This document shows, one piece after another, positions 17,177 through 24,988 of a stretch of DNA of 64,000 bases (its first letter is position 1; each line of letters starts with the position of its first letter). The position numbers were made by a program, and so were the translations under genes. The notes under the pieces were generated by a model. The model saw only the letters and a list, made by a program, of their open reading frames with translations. It had not been told where the DNA came from and made no database searches. The stretch spans positions 62,001 to 126,000 of the forward strand of contig JAEWIF010000045.1 of the NCBI GenBank assembly GCA_023387335.1, in the 5' to 3' direction. The DNA comes from Pseudomonadota bacterium. Lineage in GTDB: Bacteria; Pseudomonadota; Gammaproteobacteria; Burkholderiales; Burkholderiaceae_C.

Positions 17177-18601
17177 ATGCTGCTGCCCGTCACCGCGGAC
17201 CGTCCCTGGCCCCTGTTCGACGTCGCGACCACGCGCGCGATCGAACGCGAGGCGGCGGCCGCCCTGCCCCCGCACAGCCTGATGCAGCGCGCCGGCCTGG
17301 CCGTCGCGCGGCTGGCGCTGGCGGTCGCGCCGCATGCACGCACGATCTGGATCGCGTGCGGCCCGGGCAACAACGGCGGCGATGGGCTGGAGGCGGCCGC
17401 GAATCTGCAGGCATGGGGCAAGCAGGTGGTGTTGACCCTCTCGGGCGATCCCGCGCGGCTCCCGTCTGACGCGGCGATGTCCTGGCACAAGTGCCAGCAG
17501 GCCGGCCTGACGGCCTCAGCTCAACCGCCGCGCGATTGGGATCTCTGCATCGACGCCCTGCTGGGCATCGGCGGCGCCCGGCCCCTGGAAGGCGAACTCG
17601 CGGCGCTGGTGGAAGCCATCAACGCCGGGCCGGGCACGGTGCTCGCGGTGGATCAGCCCAGCGGGCTGTCAAGCGACACCGGAACGGGTGAGTCGGTCCG
17701 CGCCACGCACACGCTCAGCCTGCTCACGCTCAAGCCGGGGCTCTTCACCGCGCTGGGCCGCGATCGCTGCGGCCAGGTGTGGTTGCACGACCTCGGCGTT
17801 CAGCCGGCCGAAGGGCGGGCCACCGCCCGGCTCTCCGGGCCGACGCCCGCTTCAGTCCGCCCGCACGCCAGCCACAAGGGCAGCTACGGCGACGTGGCGG
17901 TGGTCGGCGGCGCGGCCGGCATGGCCGGTGCGGCGGTGCTCGCGGCGAGCGCCGCGTTGCACTCGGGCGCGGGTCGCGTGTACCTGTGCCCGCTCGCGCC
18001 CGCCGCCGATGCGCTGGTCGCCGATCAGCCGGAACTGATGGTGCGCGACGTCGCCACGCTGCCACTGGAGCAGATGGCCGTGGCCTGCGGTTGCGGCGGA
18101 GGCGAAGCCGTCGCCGGCGTGCTGCCGCGCGTGCTGGCTCAGGCCCGGTCGCTGGTGCTCGATGCCGACGCCCTCAACGCGATCGCCTCGCAGCCGCCGC
18201 TCGCGCAAGCGCTAAGCGAACGGACACAGCCCACCGTGCTCACGCCGCATCCGCTGGAAGCCGCTCGCCTGCTCGGAGTCAGCACCGCCGAAGTGCAGGC
18301 CGATCGCCTGCGCGCGGCGGGCACGCTGGCCGAGCGCTTCTCCTGCGTGGTGGTGCTGAAGGGATCGGGTTCGGTGATCGCGGCGCCGTCGAAGACGCCG
18401 CACCTGAACCCCACCGGCAATGCCCGGCTCGCCACGGCCGGCACCGGCGACGTGCTGGCCGGACGGGTCGCCGCGCTGCTGGCGGCGGGCGCGGAACCGT
18501 TCGACGCGGCGACCGCGGCGGCGTACCGCCACGGCCTGGCCGCCGACCGCTGGCCCGCCCGGCGCGCGCTCACCGCCGGCGCGCTCGCGAAGAAGCTCTG
18601 A
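17177..18601 (+). CDS. nnr: Bifunctional NAD(P)H-hydrate epimerase / ADP-dependent dehydratase
   Basis: Nnr (474 aa) repairs the damaged cofactors NADHX and NADPHX. The N-terminal epimerase half (about residues 1-215) shows CGPGNNGGDGLEAA and DALLGIGGARPLEG. The C-terminal dehydratase half (about 225-474) shows HKGSYGDVAVVGGAAGMAGA, the TPHPLEAARLLG segment and the ATP-site NARLATAGTGDVLAG. The ATG at 17177 is 32 nt after dadA. Its stop TGA directly abuts the stop of the convergent SDR gene. Confidence 0.95.
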   Translation: MLLPVTADRPWPLFDVATTRAIEREAAAALPPHSLMQRAGLAVARLALAVAPHARTIWIACGPGNNGGDGLEAAANLQAWGKQVVLTLSGDPARLPSDAAMSWHKCQQAGLTASAQPPRDWDLCIDALLGIGGARPLEGELAALVEAINAGPGTVLAVDQPSGLSSDTGTGESVRATHTLSLLTLKPGLFTALGRDRCGQVWLHDLGVQPAEGRATARLSGPTPASVRPHASHKGSYGDVAVVGGAAGMAGAAVLAASAALHSGAGRVYLCPLAPAADALVADQPELMVRDVATLPLEQMAVACGCGGGEAVAGVLPRVLAQARSLVLDADALNAIASQPPLAQALSERTQPTVLTPHPLEAARLLGVSTAEVQADRLRAAGTLAERFSCVVVLKGSGSVIAAPSKTPHLNPTGNARLATAGTGDVLAGRVAALLAAGAEPFDAATAAAYRHGLAADRWPARRALTAGALAKKL

Positions 18602-19363
18602 TCAGCCGCGGCCCACGAAGGGCATCTTGGTCGCCATCACCGTGTGGAACAGCACGTTGGCTTCCAGCGGCAGGTTGGCCATGTAGAGCACCGACTGGCC
18701 CACGATGTTCACGTCCATCAGCGGCTCGATCGCGATCTCGCCGTTGGCCTGCGGCACGCCGTTGGCCATGCGCGCCGCCATCTCGGTGTGGGCATTGCCG
18801 ATGTCCAGCTGCCCCACCGCGATGTCGTGCTTGCGGCCGTCGAGCGACGCCGCCTTGGTCAGGCCGCTGACCGCGTGCTTGGTCGCGGTGTAGGCGATGG
18901 AGTTGGGCCGCGGCGCGTACGCCGAGATCGACCCGTTGTTGATGATGCGGCCGCCCTTGGGCGACTGCGCCTTCATCACCCGGAACGCCTGCTGGATCGC
19001 GTAGAACATGCCGTTGAGGTTGGTGTCCACCACCTGCTTCCAGGCTTCCAGCGGCAGTTCGTCCAGCGGCACGCCCGGCGCGCCCACGCCCGCGTTGTTG
19101 AACAGCACGTCGACCCGGCCGAAGGCCTGCACCGCGCCGTCGAACAAGGCCTTCACCGATGCGGGATCGGTGACGTCGGTGGGCACGCTCAGCGCGCGGT
19201 CGCCCGCGCCCGACTGTTGCTTGACGGCATTCAGCGCGTCCTGCCGCCGACCGGCCAGCACCACGCGCCAGCCGTCGGCCAGCAGCGCCAGCGCCGCGGC
19301 CTTGCCGACGCCGCTGCCCGCACCGGTCACGATGGCCACGCGGCCCTGCTTGTTCTTGTCCAT
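18602..19363 (-). CDS. Short-chain dehydrogenase/reductase
   Basis: A classical SDR (253 aa) with a TGAGSGVGKA nucleotide-binding loop, NNAG motif, and catalytic Ser...Tyr-x3-Lys as NNGSISAYAPRPNSIAYTATK. The substrate is unknown. It starts 11 nt after the rnr stop codon, so it is probably co-transcribed with RNase R; the ribosome-binding site GAGGAG overlaps the rnr stop region. It is not related closely to the two other SDRs in this window (30.1 and 37.2 kb). Confidence 0.85.
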   Translation of the reverse strand: MDKNKQGRVAIVTGAGSGVGKAAALALLADGWRVVLAGRRQDALNAVKQQSGAGDRALSVPTDVTDPASVKALFDGAVQAFGRVDVLFNNAGVGAPGVPLDELPLEAWKQVVDTNLNGMFYAIQQAFRVMKAQSPKGGRIINNGSISAYAPRPNSIAYTATKHAVSGLTKAASLDGRKHDIAVGQLDIGNAHTEMAARMANGVPQANGEIAIEPLMDVNIVGQSVLYMANLPLEANVLFHTVMATKMPFVGRG

Positions 19364-19374
19364 GGTTCGTCTCC

Positions 19375-21573
19375 TCAGCGCCGCCCCTTGCGGCCCTTGC
19401 TCTTGGCGGCGGCCGCCTTCTTCACGGCCGCCTTCAGGTTGGTGATCGGCGAGCGCTCCGCCTTGGCGGACTTGCGCGCAGCGGAGCGCTTGCCGGCCGC
19501 CTTGCCGCCGGACGCACCGGCCGACGCGCCCTTGTCGCGCATGGCGCGCAGCTCCAGTTCCTCGCCTTCGCGCACCAGGCGGAAGTCGATCTTGCGGCCG
19601 TCCAGGTCGACGCGGCTGACCTGCACCCGCACCCGCGTGCCGATGGCGTAGCGGATGCCGGTGCGCTCGCCGCGCAGCTCCTGGCGCGCCTCGTCGAACT
19701 TGAAGTACTCGCCGCCCAGCTCGGTGATGTGGACCAGGCCCTCGACGTAGAGCGCGTCCAGCGTCACGAAGATGCCGAACGTGGTGGCCGCGCTCACCAC
19801 GCCGCTGTACTCCTCGCCCAGGTGCTCGCGCATGAACTTGCACTTGAGCCAGGCCTCGACGTCGCGGCTGGCCTCGTCGGCGCGGCGCTCGTTGGCGCTG
19901 CAGTGCAGGCCGGCGGCTTCCCAGGCCTGCGTCTCCTTGCTGGGGGGCGCGACCTTGCGCAGCTTCTGGCTGGGCGGCGCCACCCGGCTGGCCAGGCGGC
20001 GCGCGAGCTTCTCGTGCGCCTCGCCCGGCGTGGGCAGCGCCGGCAGCGTGTAGTGCTGGCGGGACAGGATCGCCTTGATCACGCGGTGCACCAGCAGGTC
20101 CGGGTAGCGGCGGATCGGGCTGGTGAAGTGCGTGTAGGCGTCGTAGGCCAGGCCGAAGTGGCCGCTGTTGATCGGCGTGTAGATCGCCTGCTGCATCGAT
20201 CGCAGCAGCATGGTGTGGATCTGCTGCGAGTCCGGACGGTCCTTGACGGCTTCGGCGATCTTCTGGAACTCGCCGGGCATCGGCTCGTCGCTGATCGAGA
20301 GGCCCACGCCCATGGCCTTGAGGTAGTTGCGCAGGATCTCCTTCTTCTCCGGCGTCGGCCCTTCGTGCACCCGGTACAGGCCCGGGTGCTTGCTTTGCTG
20401 GATGAAGTCGGCGGTGCAGACGTTGGCGGCCAGCATGGCCTCCTCGATCAGGCGGTGCGCGTCGTTGCGCGTGCGCGGCACGATCTTCTCGATGCGGCCG
20501 TTCTCGTCGCAGATGATCTGCGTCTCGGTAGTCTCGAAGTCCACGGCGCCGCGCGCCTGGCGCGACTTGAGCAGCGCGCGATAGACGTCGTGCAGGTTGA
20601 TCAGGTCGCCCACGCGGTCCTTGCGCCGCTGCGCTTCCGGACCGCGCGTGTTGCCCAGGATGGCCGCCACCTCGGTGTAGGTGAAGCGCGCGTGGCTCCA
20701 CATCACCGCCGGGTAGAACTGGTACGCCTGGATCTCGCCGGTGGCCGCGATCAGCATGTCGCACACCATGCAGAGGCGGTCCACCTCCGGGTTCAGCGAG
20801 CAGAGGCCGTTGGACAGCTTCTCCGGCAGCATCGGGATCACGCGGCGCGGGAAGTAGACGCTGGTGGCGCGGTCGTAGGCGTCGACGTCGATGGCGCTGC
20901 CGGTCTCCACGTAGTGGCTGACGTCGGCGATGGCCACCAGCAGGCGCCAGCCCTTGCCGCGGCCGACCTTGGCCGGCTCGCAGTACACGGCGTCGTCGAA
21001 GTCGCGCGCGTCCTCGCCGTCGATGGTGACCAGCGGAACGTCGGTGAGGTCCACGCGGTGCTTGCGGTCCGCCGGTCGCACCTTGTCCGGGATCACCCGC
21101 GCCTGCGCGATGCACGGATCGGAGAACTCGTGCGGCACGCCGTACTTGCGCACCGCGATCTCGATCTCCATGCCGGGGTCGTCGATCTCGCCCAGCACTT
21201 CCTTGACGCGGCCGACCGGCTGGCCGTACAGGCTGGGCGGCTCGGTGAGTTCCACCACCACCACCTGGCCCGGCTTGGCGGTGCCGGTGGCGCCCTTGGG
21301 GATCAGCACGTCCTGGCCGTAGCGCTTGTCTTCCGGCGCGACCAGCCAGACGCCGCTCTCGTGCAGCAGCCGGCCGATGATCGGCTGCGGCGGGCGCTCC
21401 ACGATCTCCACCACGCGACCTTCGGGTCGGCCCTTGCGGTCGTGCCGCACGATGCGAGCACGCACGCGGTCCTTGTGCAGGACCGCGCGCATCTCGTTGG
21501 GAGGCAGGTAGATGTCCGTCTCGCCGTCGTCACGAACCAGATAGCCGTGGCCGTCGCGATGTCCCTGGATCAC
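19375..21573 (-). CDS. rnr: Ribonuclease R
   Basis: RNase R (about 732 aa) is a processive 3'-5' exoribonuclease that degrades structured RNA. It has cold-shock domains (GHRDGHGYLV, IIGRLLHESGVW), the RNB catalytic domain (DLTDVPLVTIDGEDARDFDDAV, quoted in part; four Asp ligands), a C-terminal S1 domain (EYSGVVSAATTFGIFVTLDA) and a Lys/Arg-rich tail. The start is uncertain. The frame stays open through the antisense of tRNA-Leu, which cannot be coding. The first usual start after it is GTG 21573; a CTG at 21591 would keep a few more conserved residues. The N-terminal helix-turn-helix of E. coli RNase R is absent. Confidence 0.93.
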   Translation of the reverse strand: MIQGHRDGHGYLVRDDGETDIYLPPNEMRAVLHKDRVRARIVRHDRKGRPEGRVVEIVERPPQPIIGRLLHESGVWLVAPEDKRYGQDVLIPKGATGTAKPGQVVVVELTEPPSLYGQPVGRVKEVLGEIDDPGMEIEIAVRKYGVPHEFSDPCIAQARVIPDKVRPADRKHRVDLTDVPLVTIDGEDARDFDDAVYCEPAKVGRGKGWRLLVAIADVSHYVETGSAIDVDAYDRATSVYFPRRVIPMLPEKLSNGLCSLNPEVDRLCMVCDMLIAATGEIQAYQFYPAVMWSHARFTYTEVAAILGNTRGPEAQRRKDRVGDLINLHDVYRALLKSRQARGAVDFETTETQIICDENGRIEKIVPRTRNDAHRLIEEAMLAANVCTADFIQQSKHPGLYRVHEGPTPEKKEILRNYLKAMGVGLSISDEPMPGEFQKIAEAVKDRPDSQQIHTMLLRSMQQAIYTPINSGHFGLAYDAYTHFTSPIRRYPDLLVHRVIKAILSRQHYTLPALPTPGEAHEKLARRLASRVAPPSQKLRKVAPPSKETQAWEAAGLHCSANERRADEASRDVEAWLKCKFMREHLGEEYSGVVSAATTFGIFVTLDALYVEGLVHITELGGEYFKFDEARQELRGERTGIRYAIGTRVRVQVSRVDLDGRKIDFRLVREGEELELRAMRDKGASAGASGGKAAGKRSAARKSAKAERSPITNLKAAVKKAAAAKSKGRKGRR

Positions 21574-21604
21574 GCCCTCGACTTCATCCAGAAGCCCGGT
21601 CGCG

Positions 21605-21634
21605 TTGTGAGGTCCGATGTTTTTGATATAGAAT
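21605..21634 (+). promoter_or_regulatory. Promoter of tRNA-Leu
   Basis: TTGTGA (21605-21610) and TAGAAT (21629-21634) are separated by 18 nt; TATAGA at 21627 would give a spacing of 16. The tRNA begins about 19 nt further on. This is one of the best sigma-70-type promoters visible in the window. It lies directly over the 5' end region of the divergent rnr gene. Confidence 0.75.
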
Positions 21635-21652
21635 CCTTTTCTTTCCTGAAAT

Positions 21653-21737
<85 letters not shown>

Positions 21738-21748
21738 AGACAAATCAT

Positions 21749-21778
21749 AAGGCCGGCTAACGCCGGCCTTATTCATTT
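21749..21778 (+). terminator. Intrinsic terminator after tRNA-Leu (probably bidirectional)
   Basis: AAGGCCGGC (21749-21757) pairs with GCCGGCCTT (21762-21770) across a 4-nt loop, followed by ATTCATTT. It ends the tRNA-Leu transcript. On the other strand it lies 18 nt after the rimO stop codon and could end that transcript too. Confidence 0.85.
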
Positions 21779-21787
21779 GGGTCGCGT

Positions 21788-23167
21788 TCAGACCGGAAGC
21801 CCGACGAGATCGTGGCCTTCCGTGGCCACGATGCGGGCACGGGTGAACTCACCCACCTTCAGCTGCTTGCTGAGTTTCTCGGGCGGCAGCAGCCGCACGA
21901 TGCCGTCGATCTCCGGCGCGTCCGCGTAGCTTCTTCCCAACCCGCCCTTGCGGCCCAGGCCCGGCGCCGAATCCACCAGCACCTGCATGGTGGCGCCGAC
22001 GCGACGCTGCAGGCGCTGCGCGGACACTTCCTCGGCCACCGCCATGAAGCGCGCGCGGCGCTCCTCGCGCACCTCGGCCGGCAGCATGCCGGGGATGTCG
22101 TTGGCGGCGGCGCCTTCCACCGGGCTGTAGGCGAAGCAGCCGGCGCGATCGATCTGCGCCTCGCGCACGAAGTCCAGCAGGTGCTGGAACTCTTCTTCCG
22201 TCTCGCCCGGGAAGCCCGCGATGAAGGTGCTGCGCACGATCAGCTCGGGGCAGCCCTCGCGCCATTTCTGCAGGCGCTCCAGGTTTCGCTCGCCGCTGGC
22301 CGGACGCTTCATGCGGCGCAGCACGTCCGGGTGGCTGTGCTGGAACGGCACGTCCAGGTACGGCAGCACCGCCCCCGTGGCCATCAGCGGGATCACCTCG
22401 TCCACCGACGGATACGGATAGACGTAGTGCAGCCGCACCCAGGCGCCGTGCGGCTGGGCGAGCTCGCCCAGCGCCTGCACCAGTTCCAGCATGCGCGTCT
22501 TGACCGGACGGCCGTCGAAGAAGCCGGTGCGGTACTTCGTGTCGACGCCGTAGGCCGACGTGTCCTGGCTCACCACCAGCAGTTCCTTGACGCCGCTCTC
22601 GAACAGCGCGCGCGCTTCCTTGAGCACGTCGCCGATCGGCCGGCTGACCAGGTCGCCGCGCATCGACGGGATGATGCAGAAGGTGCAGCGGTGGTTGCAG
22701 CCCTCGCTGATCTTGAGATACGCGTAATGCTTCGGCGTGAGCTTGATGCCCGCCGCCGGCACCAGGTCGATGAACGGATCGTGCGGCTTGGGCAGGTGCG
22801 TGTGCACCGCGTCCATCACCTCCTGCGTCGCATGCGGACCGGTCACGGCCAGCACCGACGGGTGGATCTCGCGCACCATGTTGCCGCCGCCCTCGCCCGC
22901 GCGCGCGCCCAGGCAGCCGGTGACGATCACCTTGCCGTTCTCGGCCAGCGCCTCGCCGATGGTGTCGAGGCTCTCCTTGACGGCATCGTCGATGAAGCCG
23001 CAGGTGTTGACGATGACGAGGTCGGCGCCCTCGAAGGTCTTGGACGTCTGGTAGCCCTCGGCGGACAGCTGGGTCAGGATCAGCTCGGAATCGGTCAGCG
23101 CCTTGGGGCAGCCGAGGCTGACGAAGCCCACTTTGGGCGCCACCTCGGCAACGGTTGGATCACTCAT
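21788..23167 (-). CDS. rimO: Ribosomal protein S12 methylthiotransferase RimO
   Basis: RimO (459 aa) is a radical-SAM enzyme that methylthiolates an Asp of ribosomal protein S12. The N-terminal UPF0004 domain (FVSLGCPKALTDSE, VNTCGFIDDA, VTGCLGAR) supplies the auxiliary Fe-S cysteines. The radical-SAM motif is CNHRCTFC, and a C-terminal TRAM domain closes the protein (RVGATMQVLVDSAPG...RARIVATEGHDLVG). The sequence SLGCPKAL distinguishes RimO from MiaB. It is a single gene between terminators. Confidence 0.96.
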   Translation of the reverse strand: MSDPTVAEVAPKVGFVSLGCPKALTDSELILTQLSAEGYQTSKTFEGADLVIVNTCGFIDDAVKESLDTIGEALAENGKVIVTGCLGARAGEGGGNMVREIHPSVLAVTGPHATQEVMDAVHTHLPKPHDPFIDLVPAAGIKLTPKHYAYLKISEGCNHRCTFCIIPSMRGDLVSRPIGDVLKEARALFESGVKELLVVSQDTSAYGVDTKYRTGFFDGRPVKTRMLELVQALGELAQPHGAWVRLHYVYPYPSVDEVIPLMATGAVLPYLDVPFQHSHPDVLRRMKRPASGERNLERLQKWREGCPELIVRSTFIAGFPGETEEEFQHLLDFVREAQIDRAGCFAYSPVEGAAANDIPGMLPAEVREERRARFMAVAEEVSAQRLQRRVGATMQVLVDSAPGLGRKGGLGRSYADAPEIDGIVRLLPPEKLSKQLKVGEFTRARIVATEGHDLVGLPV

Positions 23168-23200
23168 GGTTCGTATTGTCCCAAAGGGACCGTGTCACTC

Positions 23201-23230
23201 AAAAACGAAAGGCCGGGTGAGCCCGGCCTT
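23201..23230 (-). terminator. Intrinsic terminator after phaR
   Basis: On the minus strand AAGGCCGGG pairs with CCCGGCCTT across a 4-nt loop (stems 23222-23230 and 23209-23217) and is followed by TTCGTTTTTG. It lies just after the phaR stop and before rimO, so the two genes are separate transcription units. Confidence 0.85.
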
Positions 23231-23251
23231 CTTCGGTACGAAGGGCGCGCC

Positions 23252-23791
23252 TCAGCGCTTGCCCATGAAGGCGCCGAGCATCTGCTCGGTCTGCTCCTGC
23301 ATCTGCTTCTGCATCTTGTCGAACATCGTCTTGGACTGCTCGACATAGCTGCCCATCATTCCCTGCATCAACGGGTTCTGCATGTTCATGAACTGCGCCC
23401 ACATCTCGGGCGTGAGGTTCTTCGACTGCTCGGCCAGCTTGGCCTGGATGTCGGAGAAGGCCTGCACGTTCTTCTCGAGGTAGGTGCCCATGAAGCCCTG
23501 CGCCGCGTGCCCGTAGAAGCGGATGATGTTGGCCAGGGCCGCCTCGCTGAACATGGGCGCGCCGCCCGCCTCTTCCTCCAGGATGATCTGCAGCAGGATG
23601 CTGCGCGTCAGGTCCTCGTTGGTCTTGGCGTCGCGCACCGTGAACAGCTCGCTGTCCATCACCAGCTGCTTGACTTCGGCCAGCGTGATGTAGCTGGAGG
23701 TGTCGGTGTCGTAGAGCCGCCGGTTCGGGTACTTCTTGATCACCCGCAGCGCGGGCTGCGCGGCGTCGCCGGCGGCTTTCTTGCTTTGCAC
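23252..23791 (-). CDS. phaR: Polyhydroxyalkanoate synthesis regulator PhaR
   Basis: PhaR (179 aa) represses phasin and PHA-cycle genes and binds PHA granules. The DNA-binding/accumulation domain is at the N terminus (VIKKYPNRRLYDTDTSSYIT), followed by a helical region rich in Met and Gln (MFDKMQKQMQEQTEQMLGAF). The GTG at 23791 was chosen because AGGAG lies 9 nt upstream. A GTG at 23881 would add a proline/alanine-rich 30-residue stretch. The presence of a 3-hydroxybutyrate dehydrogenase at 37.2 kb fits PHB metabolism. Confidence 0.93.
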   Translation of the reverse strand: MQSKKAAGDAAQPALRVIKKYPNRRLYDTDTSSYITLAEVKQLVMDSELFTVRDAKTNEDLTRSILLQIILEEEAGGAPMFSEAALANIIRFYGHAAQGFMGTYLEKNVQAFSDIQAKLAEQSKNLTPEMWAQFMNMQNPLMQGMMGSYVEQSKTMFDKMQKQMQEQTEQMLGAFMGKR

Positions 23792-23975
23792 GAGGGGCAA
23801 CTCCTGGGGTTCTCGCGGCGCGCGTGGCGCGCTTTGCGGCAGTGCAAAAGATTCTAGGAAGCCCGCCTGCGCCGGCGCCACAGGTTTACCCTACGGTAGC
23901 GCAAGGCCGCCATTATAGAGGGCCGGCCCTGCTGAGCCGCCGCGCGGAAGGGCTTCTCCGGCCCGTGCCACAATC
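23792..23975. promoter_or_regulatory. Divergent phaR / thiamin operon promoter region
   Basis: On the minus strand a perfect TATAAT lies at 23917-23912 and a second TAGAAT at 23856-23851; either could serve phaR. On the plus strand TATAGA at 23914-23919 overlaps the first one and would start the thiamin-operon transcript near 23926, giving a leader of about 220 nt that contains the riboswitch. The -35 elements are poor. No coding sequence is seen between 23792 and 24145. Confidence 0.45.
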
Positions 23976-23979
23976 GAGC

Positions 23980-24064
23980 CCGCTCCGGGGTGCACGCGCA
24001 AGTTGGCGTGCTGAGATCCACACCCGCGAACTTGAACCGGTTCAGACCGGCGTAAGAAGAGCAC
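23980..24064 (+). promoter_or_regulatory. TPP riboswitch (THI element)
   Basis: All conserved parts of the thiamin pyrophosphate aptamer can be read. P1 is GCTC/GAGC (23982-23985 with 24059-24062) and P2 is GGGGTG with CACCC. P3 is CACGC/GCGTG, followed by the invariant CTGAGA at 24011-24016. The P4/P5 side carries GAACTTGAACCGG and ACCGGCGTAAG. It controls the downstream operon beginning with thiD: expression falls when TPP is plentiful. Confidence 0.95.
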
Positions 24065-24068
24065 CGTT

Positions 24069-24140
24069 CCACGGCCCCACTGCAACTCGCGCGGCCGTGG
24101 ATGGACCTCCTTCGGAGCACCCGTGTTGCCCGCGAAGGAG
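24069..24140 (+). promoter_or_regulatory. Riboswitch expression platform: hairpin plus anti-Shine-Dalgarno stem
   Basis: Two structures follow the aptamer. CCACGGCC/GGCCGTGG (24069-24076 with 24093-24100) is a stable hairpin without a T-run. CTCCTTCG (24107-24114) is exactly complementary to CGAAGGAG (24133-24140), which is the ribosome-binding site of thiD, 5 nt before its ATG. This suggests control of translation rather than intrinsic termination; the switching geometry is inferred. Confidence 0.6.
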
Positions 24141-24145
24141 ATCCG

Positions 24146-24988
24146 ATGCAAGCACCCGTTCCCTCCGCACGCTATCCGCGCGTGCTGTCCATCGCCGGTT
24201 CCGATTCCGGCGGCGGCGCCGGCGTGCAGGCCGACCTGAAGACCTTCGCCGCGCTCGGCTGCTTCGGCATGACGGCCATCACCGCGCTCACGGCCCAGAA
24301 CACCACGGGCGTGCGCTCGATCCACGCCGTGCCGCTGGATGTCCTGGCCGACCAAATCGACGCGGTCATCGAAGACATCGGCGCCGACGCCGTGAAGATC
24401 GGCATGCTGCATTCGGCCCCGACGGTGCAGGCCGTCGCCGACGCGATCGATCGCCACCAGCTGCGCCAGGTGGTGCTCGACCCGGTGATGGTCGCCACCA
24501 GCGGCGCCACGCTCATCGACCCGCAAGCCGTGGCCTCGCTGGTGCGCGAGCTGTTCCCGCGCACCGCGCTCGTCACGCCCAACCTGGACGAGGCGGCCCT
24601 GCTGGTCGACCGCCCGCTGCGCTCCGAAGCCGACATGGAATCCGCCGCGCGCGAATTGCTCGGCCGGGGCGCGAACGCCGTGCTGATCAAGGGCGGCCAC
24701 CTGGACGGCGACACCGTGAGCGACCTGCTGCTGGAGAAGGGCGACTATCCGCTGTGGATGCGCGCGCCCCGCATCGCCACCGCCAACACGCATGGCACCG
24801 GCTGCACGCTGTCCAGCGCCATCGCGGCCCACCTCGCGCTCGGCGCCGACCTGCCGCAGGCCGTGCGGCAGGCGCGCGAATTCGTGCGCGGCGCGCTGGA
24901 GGCCGGCGCCACCGTGCGCACCGGGACGGGCAGCGGTCCGCTCAACCACGCCCATGCTCCGCAGCCGATGAGGCTGCTCCCGCTGTGA
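24146..24988 (+). CDS. thiD: Hydroxymethylpyrimidine / phosphomethylpyrimidine kinase
   Basis: ThiD (280 aa) phosphorylates HMP to HMP-P and then HMP-PP, the pyrimidine half of thiamin. Motifs are SIAGSDSGGGAGVQADLKTF at the N terminus, ALTAQNTTGV, DPVMVATSGA, LIKGGHL and the anion-hole NTHGTGCTLSSAIAA. The ATG at 24146 follows AAGGAG, which is embedded in the riboswitch expression platform. It is the first gene of the TPP-controlled operon; its TGA overlaps the ATG of the LuxE-like gene (TGATG). No thiC is in the window, so the source of HMP is not shown here. Confidence 0.96.
   Translation: MQAPVPSARYPRVLSIAGSDSGGGAGVQADLKTFAALGCFGMTAITALTAQNTTGVRSIHAVPLDVLADQIDAVIEDIGADAVKIGMLHSAPTVQAVADAIDRHQLRQVVLDPVMVATSGATLIDPQAVASLVRELFPRTALVTPNLDEAALLVDRPLRSEADMESAARELLGRGANAVLIKGGHLDGDTVSDLLLEKGDYPLWMRAPRIATANTHGTGCTLSSAIAAHLALGADLPQAVRQAREFVRGALEAGATVRTGTGSGPLNHAHAPQPMRLLPL

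Noticed and set aside
23792..23881. PhaR start at GTG 23881
   Set aside because: It would add a proline/alanine-rich stretch not typical of PhaR; the GTG at 23791 has AGGAG at good spacing. It cannot be fully excluded.
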